DNA of 15,483 bases from Candidatus Doudnabacteria bacterium (GCA_016205055.1 JACQJK010000071.1:1-15483), one strand, 5' to 3'. Shown: positions 1-5,552, counted from the first letter of the stretch. The notes: generated by a model not told the origin, from the letters alone. Translations and numbers: made by a program.

Positions 1-369
1 AATTCGCCGTAATACTGCGATTACGTCTTCATTCCGCTTCAGCATTTTCGCTCGCAAATCTGAAATTTCGCCTTAAAAGCGAGTTTTTAGATGACCTCGT
101 TATATTTATGTTCACGTTCCGCGAGATTAAGTTCAACAAGGCCGACATTGTTAACCCTTTGGTTAGCGTGGTTGCCATTGACCTTTTGGGAACGGGGACG
201 TAAAGCACTAAGTTCAAACTTACAAGATGCTAACCCCCCGTTCGCAAAGGCGGGGGCTTTCGTTCAAGGGGGTGAGATGAACTAGATAGCAATTGCAGGA
301 TTTCCGGCAGGAGTGCTTCCTGCCCAGTTACGGTTCCCGATCAACTAAAACAGCGAACAAGGAGAACGC
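1..369. other. Gene-poor left edge, no convincing gene
   Basis: No gene here can be supported. A plus-strand frame is open from the window edge to a TAA at 201-203 (about 66 codons, Leu/Val/Phe-rich). A minus-strand frame ends with TAA at 88-90 and has charged, protein-like residues (NLAEREHKYNEVI) but no start codon. These overlap and at most one can be real. A GC-rich inverted repeat at 235-257 (CCCCCG / CGGGGG) followed by CTTTCGTT could be a weak terminator. A perfect 7-bp hairpin at 306-324 (GGCAGGA-GTGCT-TCCTGCC) lies upstream of the next gene and lacks a T tract. Confidence 0.3.
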
Positions 370-741
370 ATGGATGAAGCAGTGATAGGACACTCGCTCG
401 CGCGGAGAGTCAGAACCCTGTTACATAAGGGCAAAGCCGAGGAAGCACTGGCTGTACTCCACCGCCACCGAGAGGTAGCAGAGTACTTAGAAGACGTCAA
501 GGAGGAGCTGTGCGGAGCCAGAAAGAAGGTTTTACAAGCCAGGGGAGTGCGGCTTGAAGGTGAATTCGGGTCCGTGCTCAAAACTGTCGGGGGGTGTGTA
601 GTTGTTGGGCTTTACGGTTTTCTCTGCAGCAACTGCGGGCAGGAGGTGACCGGACACAGACGGTGCCCAAAAGCCGGCGAGACATCCTCTTTGACCGAGC
701 TTTTCGCGGCACACACCGGAAGGAATTTCGCTGCGACCTGA
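370..741 (+). CDS. Small protein with CxxC motif, unknown function
   Basis: A 123-residue protein of unknown function. The start is well supported: AAGGAG at 360-365 sits 4 nt before the ATG. The first half (residues 1-60) is charged and looks helical, rich in Arg, Glu, Ala and Leu. A short hydrophobic stretch follows (about 69-85). Then comes C86-x2-C89-G with H96 and C99, which resembles part of a zinc ribbon; only three cysteines fall in the cluster, so H96 would have to be the fourth ligand, or zinc may not bind. The tail (100-123) is low in features. A strong terminator stands 32 nt after the stop, so this is a single-gene unit. I do not recognise the family. It is probably a real gene because of the SD and terminator, but its role cannot be read from the sequence. 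Confidence 0.7.
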   Translation: MDEAVIGHSLARRVRTLLHKGKAEEALAVLHRHREVAEYLEDVKEELCGARKKVLQARGVRLEGEFGSVLKTVGGCVVVGLYGFLCSNCGQEVTGHRRCPKAGETSSLTELFAAHTGRNFAAT

Positions 742-773
742 CGGTACAAGTCCCGCAACGCAGTTTTTCATCA

Positions 774-799
774 AGAGCTGATGGTCCAGCTCTTTTTTT
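774..799 (+). terminator. Rho-independent terminator after 370-741 gene
   Basis: Perfect 7-bp stem AGAGCTG (774-780) / CAGCTCT (787-793) with a 6-nt loop ATGGTC, followed by a run of T through 799. It ends the transcript of the small Cys-containing protein gene. Confidence 0.9.
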
Positions 800-837
800 G
801 TCCTCATTGAATCAGGATCGAAGCGAGTTTGCCGTAT

Positions 838-865
838 TTGACAGATTTTTGACAGCGTCTATAAT
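838..865 (+). promoter_or_regulatory. Consensus sigma-70-type promoter
   Basis: TTGACA at 838-843 and TATAAT at 860-865, separated by 16 bp. Both hexamers match the consensus exactly. Transcription would start near 872, about 210 nt before the ATG of the SLOG-like gene at 1081, leaving a long leader that contains a terminator. Confidence 0.8.
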
Positions 866-886
866 GAGGATAATATCGTTGATTTT

Positions 887-976
887 ATGGCCGATTTTTA
901 CCCAATCACACATCGCTTTTATATTTGCGCAATCATTATTGCGATTATTCCTGCGCGCGCGGGTGCTCGTTGCTGA
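887..976 (+). CDS. Possible 29-codon Ile-rich leader peptide
   Basis: A short ORF lies inside the leader RNA downstream of the 838-865 promoter. It encodes 29 residues, of which seven are isoleucine; five of these sit in one stretch (ATC ATT ATT GCG ATT ATT, 932-949). The stop is at 974-976, just before a terminator hairpin. The position and composition resemble leader peptides of amino-acid attenuators. Against this, no good Shine-Dalgarno lies in front of the ATG (the nearest GAGG is at 866-869, about 17 nt away), and the downstream gene has no evident link to isoleucine. The ORF could simply be chance in an untranslated leader. Confidence 0.25.
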   Translation: MADFYPITHRFYICAIIIAIIPARAGARC

Positions 977-1028
977 TTGCCGTTGAAGTTCGCTTGCTAG
1001 GCCCCGCGCAAAATAGCGCGGGTTTTTT
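957..1028 (+). promoter_or_regulatory. Intrinsic terminator with competing antiterminator (attenuator-like)
   Basis: Terminator: CCCGCGC (1003-1009), loop AAAATA, GCGCGGG (1016-1022), then six T (1023-1028). An identical GCGCGGG at 957-963 can pair with the same left arm (1003-1009), making an equally long, mutually exclusive stem. The terminator sits between the promoter at 838-865 and the gene at 1081, so it should limit expression of that gene. The hairpin and the duplicated arm are directly visible; regulation by attenuation is an inference. Confidence 0.6.
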
Positions 1029-1080
1029 GTTTCATCGCGGTTGGAGGAATGATGTAAATTTTTTCCTGAAAGGAGTGTCT

Positions 1081-1677
1081 ATGCATCCCACAGACGAGAA
1101 ACAGTCCAGTATCACGGTTTTGGGAGAGCACGGGCGCGACAAGGCGCTTTCTCAAGCCACAGTCCGCCTGGCCGAGCTGGTGCGTGATAACGGGTTCGCT
1201 CTGCGGCTCAAAGTCGCGGATGGCGTGTTGGAGCCGCTGTGCACTCACGCGGGCCGGTGTTTCTGCCACGCCGAGTTCGGTACAACTCAACCGGACGAGG
1301 TGAGGGAGCTTCGCGTCAAGCTTGATGCCTTTCCTCAAGACGGTGACCCGTCCCGGCTCTGGGCGGTGGTGCAAGATCCTTTCGACCTTCTGCGCAGTTT
1401 GGCTTCTGCCGACGCTTTTGTGTTTTTTCCTTGCGTCGGAGGCCAGTGCGCCGAAGTCGCGATGATCTTGAGTGTCATCGCCAACCAGCCGTCTGGTCAA
1501 CAGCGTCGGGTGGCCTTTGTCGGCTGGTTAGACGAGGAGATCGAGATGCTCCGCGTCTTGCTGCATCTTTCTGGTAAAGAGTCCTGGCTTTCCTCGTTTG
1601 ACCCTGACCAGGCCGGTGCGGCCTTTCACTTCGCATCCGGGGTACTTACCCGAGAGGAAGCCGAAAATGTCGCCTAA
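1081..1677 (+). CDS. SLOG/LOG-like Rossmann-fold protein
   Basis: A 198-residue soluble protein. The start at 1081 is chosen because AAGGAG (1070-1075) lies 5 nt upstream; in-frame codons further upstream run through the terminator and are unlikely to be used. The N-terminus (ITVLGEHGRD at 11-20, then a helix and another strand) has the layout of LOG/SLOG nucleotide-binding proteins. Residues 111-125 (DAFVFFPCVGGQCAE) fall where the family's PGGxGTxxE motif should be. Here it reads P117-C-V-G-G-Q-C-A-E125, so the phosphoribohydrolase motif is altered and carries two cysteines. Further cysteines occur at 54, 60 and 62. It is probably a divergent sensor-type or inactive relative rather than a true cytokinin-activating enzyme. 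It is a single gene under the attenuator-like leader and ends in its own terminator. The family call is moderate. Confidence 0.65.
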   Translation: MHPTDEKQSSITVLGEHGRDKALSQATVRLAELVRDNGFALRLKVADGVLEPLCTHAGRCFCHAEFGTTQPDEVRELRVKLDAFPQDGDPSRLWAVVQDPFDLLRSLASADAFVFFPCVGGQCAEVAMILSVIANQPSGQQRRVAFVGWLDEEIEMLRVLLHLSGKESWLSSFDPDQAGAAFHFASGVLTREEAENVA

Positions 1678-1700
1678 AGGATCATTCTGATCCTTTTTTT
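1676..1700 (+). terminator. Rho-independent terminator overlapping stop codon
   Basis: Stem AAAGGATCA (1676-1684) / TGATCCTTT (1688-1696) with loop TTC and T run to 1700. The left arm begins within the TAA stop of the SLOG-like gene. Confidence 0.9.
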
Positions 1701-1718
1701 GTTTACTTAGAAGAGTGT

Positions 1719-1724
1719 TATAAT
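1719..1724 (+). promoter_or_regulatory. Possible -10 of tRNA locus promoter
   Basis: TATAAT at 1719-1724, 15 nt before the first tRNA-like segment. The -35 region falls in the T tract of the preceding terminator (TTTTTG at 1696-1701, 17-bp spacing), a poor match. Confidence 0.45.
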
Positions 1725-1738
1725 TTTACCTGTTGTCA

Positions 1739-1862
1739 GGCGGGCTGTAGTATAGTGGTAGCCCCGATAGTAAAACCCTTCGGGTTTACTACGGGGTACA
1801 TACGCATATATGGCCCCGCACCAAAATTTTCAGAGAGTCGTATAGTGTAGTACCCGCCCGCC
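1739..1862 (+). other. tRNA-like segment interrupted by hairpins
   Basis: GGCGGGC (1739-1745) and GCCCGCC (1856-1862) are exactly complementary, like a 7-bp acceptor stem, but lie 124 nt apart. Next to the left arm is a D-arm-like stretch (GTAGTATAGTGGTAG) nearly identical to that of the tRNA-Pro downstream. It is followed by an inserted hairpin at about 1763-1797 (CCCCG-TAGTAAA...TTTACTA-CGGGG). A second foldback pairs GGGTAC with GTACCC and ATACG with CGTAT (within 1795-1855). No T-loop (TTCRANY) and no believable anticodon arm are present. I read it as a decayed or insertion-disrupted tRNA gene; a distinct structured RNA is the alternative. Confidence 0.45.
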
Positions 1863-1870
1863 TAGCTTGC

Positions 1871-1941
1871 CGGGGTGTAGTATAACGGTAGTACGCATGC
1901 ATGGGGTGCATGTAGCCGGAGTTCGACTCTCCGCATCCCGA
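1871..1941 (+). tRNA. tRNA-Pro(GGG)
   Basis: A complete cloverleaf. Acceptor arms CGGGGTG (1871-1877) and CATCCCG (1934-1940) pair, with discriminator A1941. D-stem GTA/TAC (1880-1882, 1892-1894). Anticodon stem CATGC/GCATG (1896-1900, 1908-1912) with loop ATGGGGT and anticodon GGG at 1903-1905, preceded by U33. T-arm CGGAG-TTCGACT-CTCCG (1917-1933). The C1-G72 pair and A73 fit bacterial tRNA-Pro. No CCA is encoded (ATA follows), unlike the tRNA-Trp at the other end of the window. The copy is bracketed by complementary GCTTGCC (1865-1871) and GGCAAGC (1949-1955), which could form an outer stem in the precursor. Confidence 0.88.
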
Positions 1942-1966
1942 TAGGCTAGGCAAGCGGGGATGTCGT

Positions 1967-1994
1967 TCCCGTTCGATTCCGGATACCCAGACCA
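1967..1994 (+). pseudogene. 3' end of a tRNA (T-arm, acceptor strand, CCA), no 5' half
   Basis: T-loop TTCGATT (1972-1978) is flanked by TCCCG and CCGGA, which pair at four of five positions. It is followed by a 7-nt acceptor strand TACCCAG (1984-1990), A1991 and an encoded CCA (1992-1994). The matching 5' acceptor CTGGGTA is not present nearby, so this is a 3' tRNA remnant, or part of a tRNA whose other half lies elsewhere. Confidence 0.5.
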
Positions 1995-2034
1995 AGGGCA
2001 AAGTGAGATTTAACAGGGTGAAGGATGGATGCTT

Positions 2035-2078
2035 ACTACTACCGGGGTAGTTTCGGTTCGATTCTCGGCACCCGACCA
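2035..2078 (+). pseudogene. Second 3' tRNA remnant (T-loop, CCA)
   Basis: A hairpin ACTAC/GTAGT with a 7-nt loop (2035-2051) sits where an anticodon arm would be, but the loop lacks U33. T-loop TTCGATT (2057-2063) follows, with a poorly paired stem (TTCGG against CTCGG, one mismatch and three G-U pairs), then CACCCG-A-CCA (2069-2078). No complementary 5' acceptor strand is found. It is probably a degenerate tRNA 3' part; an atypical functional tRNA is less likely. Confidence 0.4.
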
Positions 2079-2094
2079 ACATATTTATATTTTC

Positions 2095-2721
2095 ATGCCT
2101 TATTTATCTGAATTTTTAACCGTTGCTGTCGTTCACTTATTCGCGGTTGCCAGTCCCGGCCCGGATTTTGTCATGATCAGCCGCAACATATTACATTCCC
2201 GAAAAGCCGGCCTGTTTTCTGCGATAGGTTTGGCATTGGGTATTTTAGTGCATGTGACATACTCGTTGGTGGGAATTGGGCTAGTGATTTCCCAGTCCAT
2301 TTTGCTTTTTTCGATTTTGAAATTCTTGGGCGCCGGTTATTTGATTTACCTTGGCTACAAATCATTACGCTCCCGCCCAAAATTTTCAGTCCGAAATGAG
2401 CAGGAGCAACAAAACGTACTTGGAGCAATTGCTGCAATCCGAATCGGATTTTTAACCAATGTCTTAAACCCGAAGGTCACTCTATTTTTCTTGGCGCTGT
2501 TCACGCAAGTCATAAGTCCCGACACCCCGAAAGTCGTCCAGGCGTTATACGGGTTGGAAATGTCCACGATGACTTTTGTTTGGTTTGCGCTCGTTGCCAC
2601 CTTGCTGTCTCACAGAAAAGTTAAAGAGCGCTTTTCTTTCATGCAACATCACCTCCAGCGAGCATTCGGTGCGGTTTTAATTGCTCTGGGGATCAAAGTC
2701 GCTTTGTCGTCTTCAAAATAA
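2095..2721 (+). CDS. LysE/RhtB-family amino acid exporter
   Basis: A 208-residue inner-membrane protein of the LysE/RhtB family, which exports amino acids or similar small metabolites by proton exchange. Visible features: about six hydrophobic segments; the family signature S20-P-G-P-D24 after the first helix; G79-A-G-Y-L-I-Y-L-G-Y-K-S90 near the end of the third helix; and G118-FLTNVLNPK127 leading into the next helices. Length is normal for the family (about 205). The start at 2095 is preferred because it puts the N-terminus directly at the first helix; the in-frame ATG at 2029 would add 22 residues read from a tRNA remnant. There is no Shine-Dalgarno; the gene begins 16 nt after the last tRNA-like CCA and may be co-transcribed with the tRNAs or read from a leaderless mRNA. 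The substrate cannot be told. Confidence 0.88.
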   Translation: MPYLSEFLTVAVVHLFAVASPGPDFVMISRNILHSRKAGLFSAIGLALGILVHVTYSLVGIGLVISQSILLFSILKFLGAGYLIYLGYKSLRSRPKFSVRNEQEQQNVLGAIAAIRIGFLTNVLNPKVTLFFLALFTQVISPDTPKVVQALYGLEMSTMTFVWFALVATLLSHRKVKERFSFMQHHLQRAFGAVLIALGIKVALSSSK

Positions 2722-2756
2722 CAAGTTTGACAGGACTTTCGCGCTTGCCCCCAATC

Positions 2757-2950
2757 ACAGTCGGGCAAAGCCCGACTTACTTGGCGGCGGCGCAAGTTTG
2801 GCCAATTTTCCGCCAAAGGCGGATCCGCCTCCGGCGGAAAATTCTCCGCTCGCTCCTCACCGTAGCTTGCTACGGCTCGTCGCGTGCTCGAATTTGCCTC
2901 GACCGTCTCGGCTACGTTCGAGGTCGCCCTGAGCTTGCCGAAGGGCGAAC
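2757..2950. repeat. Cluster of intergenic palindromes
   Basis: Five hairpins fill the space between two genes: AGTCGGGC/GCCCGACT (2759-2777); AATTTTCCGCC/GGCGGAAAATT (2804-2843), enclosing a second palindrome GGCGGATCCGCC (2819-2830); CCGTAGC/GCTACGG (2860-2875); CCTCGA/TCGAGG (2897-2923); and TCGCCCT/AGGGCGA (2924-2948). The last has the CCTGAGCTTGCCGAAGG core that I recall as a common intergenic repeat in environmental bacterial genomes. None is followed by a T tract, so they are not ordinary terminators. They look like REP/MITE-type repeats. Confidence 0.7.
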
Positions 2951-3000
2951 TTGGCTCAAACGCGAAAGTCCTGGGTTAGAAAATAAGAACGTTACTTTTT

Positions 3001-4680
3001 ATGCGCTCAAACAAGGGCTTTAGTTCGCTGGTAATCGTTATTTTTTTCGCTCTCGTTGCCCTAGTCGGCTATGCGGTCTATCAAAGCCAGAGCGATCGTG
3101 GGGCGAATCAAAAAAGAGAAGAATCTGATTTAATCGGCGACAAGGTTTCGGTTTATGAGTTTTTTGAAAAAGAGCAATCCTTGAACAGCGCTCTGGTTTC
3201 GGTGATAGTGCAAACCGATCTGCTTTCTCCAGCGCTTTTTTCCGTCTGGTTTGACATTGACGGCGACGGGCAGTTTTCGCCGGAGGAATTGGGAGTGAGT
3301 AAAGTCTCGGCTTTTGCGGAAAAAAGTCTTGCTTCGGCTTTTGCCATGGAGTTTTCTGATGCCGAGAACCTTTCCAAGTTGTTATCGGCGGGACGAAACA
3401 GTAAAGTTTCTGCCCGGGTCAATATCGAGGGGCTGGCGGGTTTGGACGATCAGCATACCGCTGTGATGGAGTTAGCCGAAGTCGAGGTTAAGGATTGGGA
3501 AATTGCAGAAATATTTTCGCCGGCCGAAGGGCACACCGGCGGTGTTGCCGGCGCGGTTGCCGGTTTTGCTTCAGGGAGCATTTTGGAAAAATTAGTTCCG
3601 CGCGCTTCTGCCCAGGGCGGCAGCGCCGAGGTTTTTAATAAGGACGTGCCGGATTTGGGCGGGCGCAAAGGAAAACCCAACGAGTGCGTGCCCTTGGCGC
3701 TTTCTAACTCGTTGATTTGGCTATCCAAAAAGCACAAGTTTGAAGACAAGCTCCCGGCGGACCAAGATAAGTGGATAGACGAACTCGCCGCGGATGTGAA
3801 ATGGAACAAGGACGGCGTGAAAAACGAGAATATTTACGGCGGCAAAGAAGCTTTTACCGCCCGACACGAGCTGCCGCTTGAGAACAAAAAAATCGATAAC
3901 GAATATAAAAACGGGGAAAGCGACTTGTGGAAAAAAATCCTAAAAGAGCTGCAAGACGGCGAAGACGTTGAACTGATTTTGGATTTCAAGCAAAGTCCGC
4001 GCGGGAAAGTCACTAAAGGCCACGCGGTTACGGTAGTGGGGGCAAACGACAAAGACGGCAAGCAGAACATCACCATTCATGATCCGGCCACCCCGGAAGG
4101 AAACGAAACCTATGAAATTGACCGCAACGGCCAGGTGAAGGGTTATCCTTTCGGCAAAGTTTATGTGGCTTTCATCATTTCCGAGTCCTTCAAAGAGATT
4201 AAGCAAGCAACGACCCCCTCGGAAGAAAAGCAACCCATTCAAACTCCTGCGCAAAACCCACAGGATACGCCTCCGGTCACATCTGAACCAGCTCCCCAGC
4301 CCCCGGTTTCTAACCCGCCGCCGACCACGACTCCCCAACCCGAGCCAGAACCCGACCCGCAACCGCAACCCCAGCCCGAGCCGCCCGCTATCCAGGAATT
4401 TTTTATCGAAGCTGACGACCAAGGTTTTTATGAGAATGGCAAAGACGTCAATTCCCTTACCGTAACCGCGGGAGCAACAGTCAAGATCACCTTTAAGGTT
4501 CGCGCCGATAATGTTTACTTTGGCGGCTTGGATTTTCGAGGATGCTCCACCCAGTCGCTCACGGTTCCTCCCGGCGGCACTACCACCGCGCAGTTTGTGC
4601 CAGAGCAGAGCTGCTCGATTACCTCCTACTGGCCAACAAGCGGGATCCAGAAAGACACGCTCTACATCCAGCTCCCATGA
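3001..4680 (+). CDS. Exported multidomain protein: EF-hand, C39-like peptidase, cupredoxin-like domain
   Basis: A 559-residue envelope or secreted protein. Residues 1-30 form a membrane anchor with a prepilin-like start (NKG-F, then a hydrophobic helix), though the usual Glu5 is missing. An EF-hand loop lies at 85-96 (D85, D87, D89, Q91, S93, E96) and should bind Ca2+. A Gly/Ala-rich stretch at 180-206 ends in ASA-Q, a possible cleavage point. Residues about 218-395 resemble the Peptidase_C39_2/papain-like fold: C229 after an Asn-Glu, H341 in GHAVTVVG, D361 in HDPAT, a plausible Cys-His-Asp triad. A Pro/Gln/Glu-rich linker spans about 403-463. The end (464-559) looks like a cupredoxin-type beta sandwich (VTAGATVKITF, YWPTSG), but obvious copper ligands are not seen. 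There is no clear SD. The start could be moved only slightly because the hydrophobic segment begins at once. Confidence 0.75.
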   Translation: MRSNKGFSSLVIVIFFALVALVGYAVYQSQSDRGANQKREESDLIGDKVSVYEFFEKEQSLNSALVSVIVQTDLLSPALFSVWFDIDGDGQFSPEELGVSKVSAFAEKSLASAFAMEFSDAENLSKLLSAGRNSKVSARVNIEGLAGLDDQHTAVMELAEVEVKDWEIAEIFSPAEGHTGGVAGAVAGFASGSILEKLVPRASAQGGSAEVFNKDVPDLGGRKGKPNECVPLALSNSLIWLSKKHKFEDKLPADQDKWIDELAADVKWNKDGVKNENIYGGKEAFTARHELPLENKKIDNEYKNGESDLWKKILKELQDGEDVELILDFKQSPRGKVTKGHAVTVVGANDKDGKQNITIHDPATPEGNETYEIDRNGQVKGYPFGKVYVAFIISESFKEIKQATTPSEEKQPIQTPAQNPQDTPPVTSEPAPQPPVSNPPPTTTPQPEPEPDPQPQPQPEPPAIQEFFIEADDQGFYENGKDVNSLTVTAGATVKITFKVRADNVYFGGLDFRGCSTQSLTVPPGGTTTAQFVPEQSCSITSYWPTSGIQKDTLYIQLP

Positions 4681-4698
4681 GCTTGTGAATTTTTTGTC
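4670..4698 (+). terminator. Weak terminator at end of exported-protein gene
   Basis: Short stem AGCTC (4670-4674), loop CCAT, GAGCT (4679-4683), overlapping the TGA stop. A T-rich stretch (AATTTTTT) starts 5 nt later. The stem is only 5 bp and the spacing is loose, so activity is uncertain. Confidence 0.4.
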
Positions 4699-4784
4699 TT
4701 TAAGTAGCCGGACTAGTTTACACCTGCCCCATCCGTCTTGGCTGCTTTTTTTCGCGCTTTTTGTGCTAATCTCTTAAGCAGATA

Positions 4785-5036
4785 TTGTCAGTAGGAAGCA
4801 TGATTCAACAAGACGACCTTGCGGGTTGCGAGAAGTTTTGCATAATTTGCGGCTGGGGTAGCGGGAAAAACTTGCTGCGGGCCGGTTACGGTATTCAAAA
4901 GCTCGATCATATTTTTATCACTCATCCCCATGCCGATCATCTGGGAAGTTTGATCTCACTTCTGCACTCGATGCTGAATCCGAGGAATTTTTTTCCGAAA
5001 ACGCGACGCGCAAAACCGCTGTATTTAAGCTGGTAG
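4785..5036 (+). pseudogene. Truncated metallo-beta-lactamase-fold relic
   Basis: An 83-codon fragment of a metallo-beta-lactamase-fold hydrolase, related to the full-length copy at 10973-11758. Aligned parts include CGWGSG (against CG*GAG), IQKLDHIFITHPHADHLGSL (against LEAIDHILISHPHADHVASL), and the stretch ending KPLYL. It carries the zinc motif HxHxDH but stops with TAG right after KPLYL, so about two thirds of the enzyme is missing, including later metal ligands. The N-terminus is also eroded: the nucleotide sequence before the first possible start (TTG 4785) reads LKQILSVGS, a poor match to the intact MKLTVLGSGT. It is not expected to be active. No homology to the rest of the enzyme is seen after the stop; a folded inverted-repeat element starts 22 bp later. 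Confidence 0.8.
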
Positions 5037-5058
5037 CGTCGGGTTTCTCAAGACCACC

Positions 5059-5123
5059 CCCCGTTAGAAGTCTGGCACAATCGCATGCCAGCGGACGTTT
5101 TTGACGTCTGACTTATAACGGGG
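5059..5123. repeat. Three-way-junction inverted-repeat element
   Basis: Outer arms CCCCGTTAGAAGTC (5059-5072) and GACTTATAACGGGG (5110-5123) pair at 13 of 14 positions. Two perfect hairpins lie inside: TGGCA/TGCCA (5073-5077, 5086-5090) and GACGT/ACGTC (5094-5098, 5104-5108). The 65-bp unit therefore folds into a three-way junction in either strand. It has no coding capacity. It may be a miniature mobile element or a small structured RNA. Confidence 0.65.
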
Positions 5124-5130
5124 TAAAAAC

Positions 5131-5160
5131 AAAAACAGGCCGCCGCGGCGGCCTGTTTTT
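5131..5160 (-). terminator. Terminator of the RRM gene (perfect palindrome)
   Basis: A 30-bp perfect palindrome: 15-nt arms AAAAACAGGCCGCCG and CGGCGGCCTGTTTTT. Read on the minus strand it is a GC-rich hairpin ending in TTTTTGTTTTT, 15 nt after the stop of the RNA-binding protein gene. Its symmetry lets it also stop transcription from the left. Confidence 0.9.
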
Positions 5161-5175
5161 GTGATATTTTCCGAT

Positions 5176-5535
5176 TTAACCGTTGTCGGAGCCGTAGCCG
5201 CCTCGGCCACCGCCGTAGCCGCCTCGGCCACCGCCTCCGCCTGGTCGGCGGAAGCCACCGCCTCCGCCTGGTCGGCGGGGCTCGGTGGGTCGGGCTTCGT
5301 TAACGGTGATGTTGCGGCCTCCCATATCTTGGCCGTTGAGGTTCTGGATCGCGTTTTGCGCTTCCTCGTCGTTTTCCAATTCCACGAATCCGAACCCGCG
5401 GCTCTTGCCGGAGAATTTGTCGGTGATGACTGTTGCGCTCGTCACCGAGGAAAATCCGGCATTGGTGAACAGTTCCCGCAGTTCGTCGTCTTTGACGCCG
5501 AAAGCGAGATTGCCCACGAAAAGTTTCTTTGCCAT
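5176..5535 (-). CDS. Glycine-rich RRM RNA-binding protein
   Basis: A 119-residue single-RRM protein with a Gly/Arg-rich tail, of the type found in cyanobacteria and many uncultured bacteria, binding single-stranded RNA. RNP2 is LFVGNL (residues 5-10); RNP1 is KSRGFGFVEL (about 44-53) with the aromatic residues that stack on bases. The RRM covers about 4-82. Residues 85-119 form a low-complexity tail (GGGGG, RGGYGGG repeats) typical of RGG-type nucleic-acid contacts. The start is supported by AAAGGA just upstream of the ATG on the minus strand. It is a single-gene unit with a strong terminator. A long leader with inverted repeats lies upstream; bacterial relatives are often cold-induced and regulated through the leader, which is only an inference here. 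Confidence 0.93.
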   Translation of the reverse strand: MAKKLFVGNLAFGVKDDELRELFTNAGFSSVTSATVITDKFSGKSRGFGFVELENDEEAQNAIQNLNGQDMGGRNITVNEARPTEPRRPGGGGGFRRPGGGGGRGGYGGGRGGYGSDNG

Positions 5536-5552
5536 ATGTCCTTTGATGCTAA

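Noticed and set aside
200..212. GTAAAGCACTAA resembles a stretch in filamentous phage/cloning-vector origins
   Set aside because: Only about 12 bases match and the flanking sequence does not; no phage genes or vector parts are present.
860..874. Alternative promoter using TTGACA at 849-854 with GATAAT at 869-874
   Set aside because: The 14-bp spacing is poor compared with the 16-bp pair TTGACA 838 / TATAAT 860.
594..986. Plus-strand 130-codon frame crossing 741-986
   Set aside because: It overlaps the SD-led gene at 370, runs through its terminator and through the consensus promoter; no SD or motif.
1789..2082. Minus-strand 97-codon reading frame across the tRNA locus
   Set aside because: It is the antisense of T-loops and other tRNA parts (repeated CGESN-like peptides), with no SD.
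4163..4465. Arg/Pro-rich plus-strand frame inside the exported-protein gene
   Set aside because: It is an out-of-frame reading of the Pro/Gln/Glu-rich linker repeats.
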